A stretch of DNA of 64,000 nucleotides, from positions 1-64,000 of the forward strand of contig LRBF01000033.1 in the NCBI GenBank assembly GCA_001580565.1. The letters run 5' to 3'. Under the pieces are notes generated by a model that was given only the letters and a program-made list of their open reading frames with translations, was not told where the DNA came from and made no database searches. This DNA is from Caballeronia megalochromosomata (GTDB lineage: Bacteria > Pseudomonadota > Gammaproteobacteria > Burkholderiales > Burkholderiaceae). How positions within the stretch are numbered: the stretch's first letter is position 1; every line of letters starts with the position of its first letter. Below are positions 55,414 through 61,578 of this stretch, piece after piece. The position numbers and the translations under genes are program-made.

Positions 55414-56625
55414 TCATCGCTCGTCGCGATGGATGTCATGCGTGACGAAGCGGGATTCGCCATTGGGCATGTCGAGCCAGTCGCGGTGGGTGAGCGTGCG
55501 GCGCATGTCGGTGAGGCCGCTTTCCCAGTGCTCGCGCATTGTTGACAGGCCGAACTGGTAGTCTTTGAAGTGGCCCTCGTATTCCTTTTGCCGGTAGATC
55601 AGGTGAATGATGTTGTAGCGCTTCGAGCACGCCAGGTCGGCGGCAAGCCTGCACCATTCGTCATTTTTCCGGACGTCTTCGGGCACGAGATCGAGCACGT
55701 GCTGCAACACATTCCGGTAACGCTGCGAGCGCTGCATCTGGTCCGTGACGAGGCGCGTGCGGCTCGAAAACTGCACGTCCTTCACGCGTCCCATTACGTC
55801 GACGATGCTGTCCGGCACCGGCCCGCGCGCGCTCCACAGATCGACCTGGAAGGCGAGCGTGTCGCGGCGCGGCGTCGCCTGCGCAATCTCGTAGAGCGGC
55901 GTGTTCGACATGAGGCCGCCGTCCCAGTAGAACTGGCCGTCGATCTCAACCGCGGCGAAACCCGGCGGCAACGCGCCCGAAGCGATGAAATGCTCGGCGC
56001 GCAATTTGATGTGCGTGTTGTCGAAATAGGCGAAGTTGCCGGTCGCGACGTTCACCGCGCCGACCGACACGCGCGTCTCGCCGGAATTGATGCGGTCGAA
56101 GTCGCAAAGACGTTCGAGCGTGGCCTTGAGCGGCGTCGTGTCGTAGTAGCTCGCGGTTTGCGGCGAACTCGACGCGATCGGCGACGGCGTCGGAAAGCGC
56201 GGAACAAAAAAGCCCTTCTGCCCTTCTACGAGCGCGCCGAAGGCCTGCATCGCGGTGAAGGCCTTGCGGATCTCGTCGGCTGAATCGAACAGCGCGCGTT
56301 CGATGAATGCCGGCAGCGGAAAACCAAATGCCGGCTGGCAGATCGTCTCCCAGAATTCCAGGAGACGCGTCACGCGATGCTCCGGCGCATTGCCCGCGAT
56401 GATCGCCGTGTTGAGCGCGCCGATCGAAATGCCGGCAATCCAGTTCGGATGAATGTCCGCTTCGTGGAGCCCCTGATAGACGCCCGCCTGATAAGCGCCG
56501 AGCGCACCGCCGCCCTGCAGCATCAGCGCGATCGTTTCGTAGGGCGGCAAGCGCGTCCGGGACTGCACGCGCTCTTCGACCGACGCTGACACTCGCACCG
56601 CGTTTTCGTTTTCGATTTCCGACAT
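55414..56625 (-). CDS. patatin-like phospholipase with DUF3734 domain
   Basis: 403 residues. Patatin motifs: MLQGGGALGAYQAGVYQGL (oxyanion hole), GISIGALNTAI (nucleophile Ser) and WDGGLMSNTPLYEI (catalytic Asp). The C-terminal part (about residues 285-385) matches DUF3734. No signal peptide. It lies 14 bases after the 3-hydroxybutyrate dehydrogenase stop on the same strand, so the two are probably co-transcribed. A role in lipid or polyhydroxybutyrate turnover is suggested by that partner, but is an inference. Confidence 0.9.
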   Translation of the reverse strand: MSEIENENAVRVSASVEERVQSRTRLPPYETIALMLQGGGALGAYQAGVYQGLHEADIHPNWIAGISIGALNTAIIAGNAPEHRVTRLLEFWETICQPAFGFPLPAFIERALFDSADEIRKAFTAMQAFGALVEGQKGFFVPRFPTPSPIASSSPQTASYYDTTPLKATLERLCDFDRINSGETRVSVGAVNVATGNFAYFDNTHIKLRAEHFIASGALPPGFAAVEIDGQFYWDGGLMSNTPLYEIAQATPRRDTLAFQVDLWSARGPVPDSIVDVMGRVKDVQFSSRTRLVTDQMQRSQRYRNVLQHVLDLVPEDVRKNDEWCRLAADLACSKRYNIIHLIYRQKEYEGHFKDYQFGLSTMREHWESGLTDMRRTLTHRDWLDMPNGESRFVTHDIHRDER

Positions 56626-56639
56626 CCCGCGTCTTCTCC

Positions 56640-57434
56640 TTATTGCATGAACCAGCCGTGGCTCACGACGAACGATTGCCCCGTCAGCGCCGCCGTTTCA
56701 AACGCGGACAGAAAAAGTACGGTCTGCGCGACATCCTCGACGGTCGTGAACACGCCGTCCACGGTGCCGCCGAGCATCACGCGCTTGACGACTTCCTCTT
56801 CGCTGATTTTCAGTTCCTTCGCCTGCTCGGGAATCTGCTTGTCGACGAGCGGCGTGCGCACGAAGCCCGGGCAGACGACGTGCGAGCGCACGTTATGTTT
56901 CGCGCCTTCCTTGGCGAGCACGCGCGCGAGGCCCAGCAGGCCGTGCTTCGCGGTCACGTACGCCGACTTGAGCGGCGACGCCTCGTGCGAATGCACCGAG
57001 CCCATGTAGATCACGACGCCGCCGCGATCGTCCTTGTACATGTGCTTCAGCGCGGCTTTGGTGGTGAGGAACGCGCCGTCGACATGGATGGCCATCATCT
57101 TCTTCCAGTCGGCGTAGGCGTAGTTTTCGATCGGATTGACGATCTGGATGCCCGCATTCGACACGAGGATGTCCACCGAGCCGAGTTCCGATGCGGCGCG
57201 ATCGATGCCCTGGTTGACCGCATCTTCGTTCGTCACGTCCATCGCGATACCGATGGCCTTGCCGCCCTTGCCGCGAATTTCCTCGGCGACCGCGTCCGCG
57301 CCCGCCTGATTCAGGTCCGCGATGGCGACCGCCGCGCCCGCGCCGGCGAGCGTAAATGCGATCGCGCGGCCGATGCCGCTCGCCGCGCCCGTCACGACCG
57401 CCGTCTTGCCGTCGAGCTTACCGTTTGATGACAT
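56640..57434 (-). CDS. hbdH: 3-hydroxybutyrate dehydrogenase (SDR)
   Basis: SDR oxidoreductase of 264 residues interconverting 3-hydroxybutyrate and acetoacetate with NAD. The nucleotide loop is [13 protein letters not shown], followed by NAGI, the Ser region [19 protein letters not shown] (YxxxK) and [17 protein letters not shown], all matching the HBDH type. AGGAGG is just upstream of the ATG at 57434. Followed by a patatin/DUF3734 gene. The link to PHB or ketone-body use is from family knowledge. Confidence 0.88.
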   Translation of the reverse strand: MSSNGKLDGKTAVVTGAASGIGRAIAFTLAGAGAAVAIADLNQAGADAVAEEIRGKGGKAIGIAMDVTNEDAVNQGIDRAASELGSVDILVSNAGIQIVNPIENYAYADWKKMMAIHVDGAFLTTKAALKHMYKDDRGGVVIYMGSVHSHEASPLKSAYVTAKHGLLGLARVLAKEGAKHNVRSHVVCPGFVRTPLVDKQIPEQAKELKISEEEVVKRVMLGGTVDGVFTTVEDVAQTVLFLSAFETAALTGQSFVVSHGWFMQ

Positions 57435-57486
57435 GCGAACCTCCTATCCAGTGGAAGACATCGGGTGAATGACAACATCCGCCGGC

Positions 57487-57506
57487 ACGGCCAGCAAGCT
57501 GGCCGT
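57487..57506. promoter_or_regulatory. palindrome upstream of hbdH
   Basis: ACGGCCAG-CAAG-CTGGCCGT, perfect 8-bp arms, 52 bases before the hbdH start. Size and position suit an operator; the regulator is unknown. Confidence 0.4.
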
Positions 57507-57724
57507 TCGGCATAGGAAAACTCGTGCGGAACATCAGAATGCCTAGGCCGTTCAGCCGACTGTTCATGAATGTCCGGGAGCGGTTATTGTGCATGAAGGA
57601 CGCGGCGCGCTGCAGCGCAAGCCGGGCGTCATGAGTCTTGCGTCGGACGGTGTCGGCTAGAATGGCGCCCTTTCGCCGTACCTTTTCATCCCTGCTTTTT
57701 CACGCCCCGCGCGGGCCTCTCGCC

Positions 57725-58570
57725 ATGCTCAGTTATCGCCACGCCTTTCATGCGGGCAATCACGCCGATGTGCTGAAACACGCAATCGTCATTCAGATGC
57801 TTCGCCATCTCGGCATGAAGGACAAATCGTATTGGTATATCGATACGCACGCCGGCGCCGGGGTCTACTCGCTCACCGAAGGCTTCGCGGCGAAAACCGC
57901 GGAATTCGAGACGGGCATCGGCAAGCTCCGGGGCCGGGACGACCTGCCCCCGCTCATCGCGGACTATGTCGATGAAGTCGAAGCGTTGAATCCCGAGGGT
58001 GGTCTGCGCTTCTATCCCGGCTCGCCCTATCTCGCCTGGCGCGCGATGCGCGAGCAGGATCGCATGCGGCTTTTCGAGTTGCACAGCACGGAGATCGACG
58101 TGCTGCGCCATAATTTTCGCGATGCCGGCCGGCGCGCGATGATCTACGAAGGCGACGGCTTCGACGGCATCAAGGCGCTCCTGCCGCCGCCGCCACGCCG
58201 AGCGCTCGTGCTGATCGACCCGTCCTATGAGGACAAGCGCGACTACGCCCGCACGCTCACATGTCTCGAAGAGAGCATCAAGCGCTTCGCGACGGGGACG
58301 TATGCGGTCTGGTATCCGATCGTCACGCGCATGGAGTCGCAGCGCTTCGCAGATCAGTTGAAGGCCATTCAGCCGAAGGGCTGGCTGCACGCTGCGCTGA
58401 CCGTCAAAAAGCCGCCGGCGGACGGTTTCGGCCTCTACGGCAGCGGCATGTTCGTGATCAACCCGCCCTACACGCTGGCCAAGGAATTGAAGGAATCCCT
58501 GCCCTATCTCGTCGATTCGCTCGGCGAGGACGACAGCGCCTCCTTCAAGCTGGAACATCGCCCAGACTGA
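57725..58570 (+). CDS. rlmJ: 23S rRNA (adenine2030-N6)-methyltransferase
   Basis: 281 residues. It begins MLSYRHAFHAGNHADVLKH, the hallmark N-terminus of RlmJ; the SAM region is YIDTHAGAGVYSL, and the catalytic motif LIDPSYEDKRDY is a DPPY-type motif. The frame is open upstream to 57638, but the family start is at 57725. Stands alone between hbdH (divergent) and a small minus-strand gene. Confidence 0.95.
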   Translation: MLSYRHAFHAGNHADVLKHAIVIQMLRHLGMKDKSYWYIDTHAGAGVYSLTEGFAAKTAEFETGIGKLRGRDDLPPLIADYVDEVEALNPEGGLRFYPGSPYLAWRAMREQDRMRLFELHSTEIDVLRHNFRDAGRRAMIYEGDGFDGIKALLPPPPRRALVLIDPSYEDKRDYARTLTCLEESIKRFATGTYAVWYPIVTRMESQRFADQLKAIQPKGWLHAALTVKKPPADGFGLYGSGMFVINPPYTLAKELKESLPYLVDSLGEDDSASFKLEHRPD

Positions 58571-58583
58571 GCGTGCCCGGCGA

Positions 58584-58958
58584 TCAGGGAGGAGGCGTAC
58601 GCGGCGCACGCGGACGCAGGCCGCCCCCGGGCTGCGTGGGCACCGTGTTCCGTCCGGTCGAATATTCGACGTAGGGTGAAACGACGATCGGCTGCTGCCC
58701 TGCGTCCTGCGGGAGCCCGGGCAATGTCGCCATCGGCACCATGCCGGGGCCGCCGAGCGGCCCGCTCTGGAGCACGGTTCCGCTCACGCCGCTGTGGATG
58801 CCGGTTTGCGTATCGAGCACGAGCGGCTCGCCGCCCGGCTTGGCGAATGTCGCCTGCGAGCCGGACAAGACTGCCGCGAGTGCGACGCAAACCCGTGCGA
58901 TTCTCGCAACGCGATTCCGAAAACGTACATTCGTCGTGTCGTTGATATGGCCAGGCAT
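58584..58958 (-). CDS. small exported Pro/Gly-rich protein
   Basis: 124 residues, no recognised family. A basic N-terminus with VCVALAAVLSGSQATFA is a signal peptide. The mature part is Gly/Pro/Gln-rich with PGMVPMATLPGLPQ and ends RPRAPRTPPP, so it is probably unstructured. It is divergent from the DUF305 gene; a CueR-like box lies in the 113-base gap, so both may be copper-responsive. It converges with rlmJ (13 bases apart). Confidence 0.6.
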   Translation of the reverse strand: MPGHINDTTNVRFRNRVARIARVCVALAAVLSGSQATFAKPGGEPLVLDTQTGIHSGVSGTVLQSGPLGGPGMVPMATLPGLPQDAGQQPIVVSPYVEYSTGRNTVPTQPGGGLRPRAPRTPPP

Positions 58959-58990
58959 CGCGCGCTCTTTTATGTAGACAAAACCGCTTT

Positions 58991-59011
58991 ACCTTACCCC
59001 GGTGGCAAGCT
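58991..59011 (+). promoter_or_regulatory. second CueR-like operator
   Basis: ACCTTAC-N7-GCAAGCT, matching the copZ operator at 16 of 21 positions, with the same 7-7-7 layout. It lies 61 bases before the DUF305 ATG and 32 bases from the divergent small gene's start. The flanking hexamers are weaker than at copZ. Confidence 0.6.
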
Positions 59012-59071
59012 TTAGGCTAGGCGTTTCGACTCGGAAGCAGCTTCGCAACCGCCCTTTTCACAGGAGATACG

Positions 59072-59470
59072 ATGAATTCAAAAACAATCGCGCTTGCCAT
59101 CTTCACCGCCCTCTGTAGCGCAGGCGTGATCGCGCAGACAGCCGCACCCGCGAGCGATGCGATGCCCGGCATGAACATGGAGCAGCACGCGCCGAAGCCC
59201 ACGGACGTGTCGTCCACCGCCGCATTCCAGGCCGCCGATCAGAAAATGATGTCGGGCATGTCGAGCATCGAGTACACGGGCGACGCCGACCGGGATTTCG
59301 TCGCGCACATGATTCCGCATCACCAGGGCGCGGTGGAAATGGCGAAGGTCGAATTGAAGTACGGCAAGGACGCGAAGCTGCGCAAACTGGCGAAGGACAT
59401 CATCGCCGCGCAGGAGAAGGAAATGGCGTTCATGAAGCAGTGGCTGGAGGCGCATCCGGGCAAGCATTGA
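59072..59470 (+). CDS. DUF305 exported protein, possible copper binder
   Basis: 132 residues. The signal peptide is followed by a Met/His-rich start (MPGMNMEQHAPKP) and the DUF305 core: DRDFVAHMIPHHQGAVEMAK, LAKDIIAAQEKEMAFMKQWL. DUF305 proteins such as CopM bind copper through Met/His. AGGAGA precedes the ATG, and a terminator follows. The CueR-like box upstream and the cueR/copZ genes 0.5-1 kb away support a periplasmic copper role; this is an inference. Confidence 0.85.
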   Translation: MNSKTIALAIFTALCSAGVIAQTAAPASDAMPGMNMEQHAPKPTDVSSTAAFQAADQKMMSGMSSIEYTGDADRDFVAHMIPHHQGAVEMAKVELKYGKDAKLRKLAKDIIAAQEKEMAFMKQWLEAHPGKH

Positions 59471-59503
59471 GGCTCGTGCCACGCGCACCGCGCAGAAACG
59501 CGA

Positions 59504-59524
59504 AAGCCCCGCAATGCGGGGCTT
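59504..59524 (+). terminator. terminator after the DUF305 gene
   Basis: AAGCCCCGC-AAT-GCGGGGCTT, a 9-bp perfect stem followed by CTCAACTTTT. It may serve both the DUF305 gene (+) and the convergent DUF3563 gene (-). Confidence 0.8.
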
Positions 59525-59568
59525 CTCAACTTTTACGTCCGGCGTTTACGACGCCAGGAACGAAAGGC

Positions 59569-59715
59569 TTACGCGTTGTAGCCGTTGGTTTCGAGCGAGC
59601 GGATGCGCTGTTCGAGCTGGACGATGTCCGTCGATTGCGCAAGGTACGCTTCGCGGCGGCGCTGCTCGGCGGCTTCGAACCAAAAGCTCAGTTTTTCGAT
59701 CAGGAATGCAAACAT
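59569..59715 (-). CDS. DUF3563 family small protein
   Basis: 48 residues, a small conserved Burkholderiales protein of unknown function. The translation starts MFAFLIEKLSFWFEAAEQR and ends LEQRIRSLETNGYNA, a near-standard DUF3563 sequence; it is amphipathic and helical. The ATG at 59715 has GGAG six bases upstream. A perfect TATAAT and a pair of GGGTAWTCCC repeats lie upstream. Confidence 0.88.
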   Translation of the reverse strand: MFAFLIEKLSFWFEAAEQRRREAYLAQSTDIVQLEQRIRSLETNGYNA

Positions 59716-59760
59716 GATGTTCTCCAAGGTCTTCAAAAGATCCCTGGCATTTCGGGGTCA

Positions 59761-59794
59761 GGGATTACCCGCACTAGGGAATACCCGGATTATA
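59761..59794 (-). promoter_or_regulatory. DUF3563 promoter with tandem GGGNNNNCCC repeats
   Basis: On the minus strand a TATAAT (59789-59794) is followed by GGGTATTCCC (59777-59786) and GGGTAATCCC (59761-59770), 16 bases apart. The repeats sit at the expected start of transcription, as a repressor site would. No good -35 was found. Confidence 0.5.
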
Positions 59795-59952
59795 GAGGAG
59801 AACATGCGCGAGGTGGTAGTGAAATGCTTGAATACTGTGCATTCGGTTTCGCAATGGTGCGGGCAGATTCTTTGCTTTAAGCCACTGATTTCTCGGACAA
59901 ATACCGGCATTTGACGCGGCTTGGTCCGATCTAAGCACGGTTTTTGTGCATT

Positions 59953-60339
59953 TTACTGAGCCAGCTGGTCCAGAATCGGGCAATCCGGCCGGGCGTCGCC
60001 GTGACAGTGAGTCGCCAGATGCGACAGCGTGTCGCGCATTTCCGTCAATTCGGCAATTCGCCGGTCCAGTTCCGCGACGTGTTCCAGCGCGATCGACTTC
60101 ACCTCGGCGCTCGCCCGCGACCGGTCCTGCCACAAGGCAAGCAGCTTGCGGATATCCTCGATGAGAAAGCCGAGCCGACGTGCCTGTCGGACGAAGCGCA
60201 GTGCATGGATCTCCTGATCGCCGTACACGCGATATCCGGACGATGTCCGCCCAACCGGATTGAGCAAACCGACGCTCTCGTAATAGCGGATCATCTTCGC
60301 CGTCACGCCCGAGGCGCGGGCCGCTTCGCCGATATTCAT
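59953..60339 (-). CDS. cueR: Cu(I)-responsive MerR-family regulator CueR
   Basis: 128 residues. The HTH (MNIGEAARASGVTAKMIRYYESVGLL) is followed by a dimerisation helix and the metal loop C112-HGDARPD-C120. Those positions and spacing, plus Ser77, are those of E. coli CueR, which binds Cu(I). Divergent from copZ with the operator in between. It should activate the copZ-SDR operon and perhaps the DUF305 gene. Confidence 0.93.
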   Translation of the reverse strand: MNIGEAARASGVTAKMIRYYESVGLLNPVGRTSSGYRVYGDQEIHALRFVRQARRLGFLIEDIRKLLALWQDRSRASAEVKSIALEHVAELDRRIAELTEMRDTLSHLATHCHGDARPDCPILDQLAQ

Positions 60340-60368
60340 CGTTCGCTCCTGAAAAATGTCATTCCGAC

Positions 60369-60399
60369 TCTACACCTTCCCATGATGGCAAGGTATACG
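60369..60399 (+). promoter_or_regulatory. CueR-dependent promoter of copZ
   Basis: A -35 TCTACA (60369-60374), a 19-bp spacer and a -10 TATACG (60394-60399). The spacer is a MerR-type dyad, ACCTTCC-N7-GCAAGGT at 60374-60394. The elongated spacing is the signature of MerR-family activation. Confidence 0.85.
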
Positions 60400-60436
60400 A
60401 TGTCGTCGATCGAAGCTTTTTCAAGAGGAAACCGCA

Positions 60437-60643
60437 ATGACCGAATTCGAAGTTCAAGGCATGAGTTGCCAGCACTGCGTCGCGGCCGTGACGCGCTCGA
60501 TCCGGGAAATCGACCCGCAGGCGCAGGTTCGCGTCGATCTGGAGCGAGGCACCGTCGTCGTTGAGTCCGCTCAGTCGAACGATGCGTTGAAGGAGGCCAT
60601 CGACGAGGCCGGTTATACGGTCGTCGGTGTCGCCTCGGCATGA
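60437..60643 (+). CDS. copZ: CopZ-like copper chaperone (HMA domain)
   Basis: 68 residues, one heavy-metal-associated domain. The metal motif is GMSCQHC (Cys11-x-x-Cys14), followed by the beta-alpha-beta fold and an EAGY(TV) end typical of CopZ. AAGAGGAAAC precedes the ATG. Its stop overlaps the next ATG (ATGA at 60640-60643). The CueR promoter upstream makes copper the likely inducer. No CopA ATPase is adjacent, which is unusual. Confidence 0.92.
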   Translation: MTEFEVQGMSCQHCVAAVTRSIREIDPQAQVRVDLERGTVVVESAQSNDALKEAIDEAGYTVVGVASA

Positions 60644-61578
60644 GGGCGAACGAGCGCTTCACGGTGGCGCTCATCGGCGCGTCGGGACTGCTGGGCCGCG
60701 CCATCGCCGGCGAACTGGCGAGCGCGGCCGGTGCGAAGGAATGGCGCATCGTGCGCACGGCCCACAGCCGCGCAGGCGCGCAGAACGTGAAACTCGATCT
60801 GCTCGACCATGACGCGGTGCGCGCTTTCCTTCGCGAGCTCCTGCCCGATGCAATCGTGGTCGCGGCGGCCGAGCGGCGTCCGGACGTCTGCGAAAACGAT
60901 CCGGCGCTCGCGCGTGCGCTGAACGTCGATGCGTTGAGCGTGATCGCGAGCGAAGCGCGCCTGCTCGGTGCGTGGGTCCTGGCGATTTCGACCGATTACG
61001 TGTTCGACGGTACCGCCCCGCCCTATTTCCCCGACGATGCGCCCGCGCCGCTCAACGCCTACGGCCGGAGCAAGCTGGACGGCGAACGCGCGTTACTCGA
61101 GAGCGACCCGGCGTCCTGCGTGCTGCGCCTGCCGCTGCTGTATGGACCGTTCACCGACTGGAACGAATCAGCGGTGACGAGCCTCACGCCCGCGATCGTG
61201 AAATCGGCCGATCCGGCGAGCCCGCCCGCCTCGATGGACGCCTGGGCGACGCGCTATCCGACTTTCACGCCCGATGTTGCCGTGACGATCCGCGGCATGC
61301 TCGAACATCATGCAAAAGGCGCGACGATTTCCGGCATCACGCAATGGTCCGGCGACGAACCGATGACCAAGTTCGATATCGCCGAACGCATCGCGCGAGC
61401 GCTGAAAGTGGACGCGAAGCTCGTCGCGCAGCGCACGCCGACGGACGCGACACCGCGCCCGCGCGACTGTCATCTCGATTCCGGCCGGCTGGAAGCGCTG
61501 GGCATCGGCCGGCGTACGCCGTTCGATAGCGCGATTGCCGGCCTGCTCGCGAACTATCCGGAGATGCCGGATCAGTGA
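60640..61578 (+). CDS. SDR-family NAD-dependent reductase, RmlD/MAT2B-like
   Basis: 312 residues. It resembles dTDP-4-dehydrorhamnose reductase and the methionine-adenosyltransferase regulatory subunit: GASGLLGRAIAGEL (nucleotide loop), STDYVFDGTAPPYFPDDAPA, NAYGRSKLDGE (YxxxK) and LRLPLLYGPF. It overlaps copZ by four bases, so it is translationally coupled and should be induced by copper. The link to metal is unexplained: substrate could be a nucleotide sugar or something else. Stop overlaps the dnaE2 end by seven bases (convergent). Confidence 0.85.
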   Translation: MRANERFTVALIGASGLLGRAIAGELASAAGAKEWRIVRTAHSRAGAQNVKLDLLDHDAVRAFLRELLPDAIVVAAAERRPDVCENDPALARALNVDALSVIASEARLLGAWVLAISTDYVFDGTAPPYFPDDAPAPLNAYGRSKLDGERALLESDPASCVLRLPLLYGPFTDWNESAVTSLTPAIVKSADPASPPASMDAWATRYPTFTPDVAVTIRGMLEHHAKGATISGITQWSGDEPMTKFDIAERIARALKVDAKLVAQRTPTDATPRPRDCHLDSGRLEALGIGRRTPFDSAIAGLLANYPEMPDQ

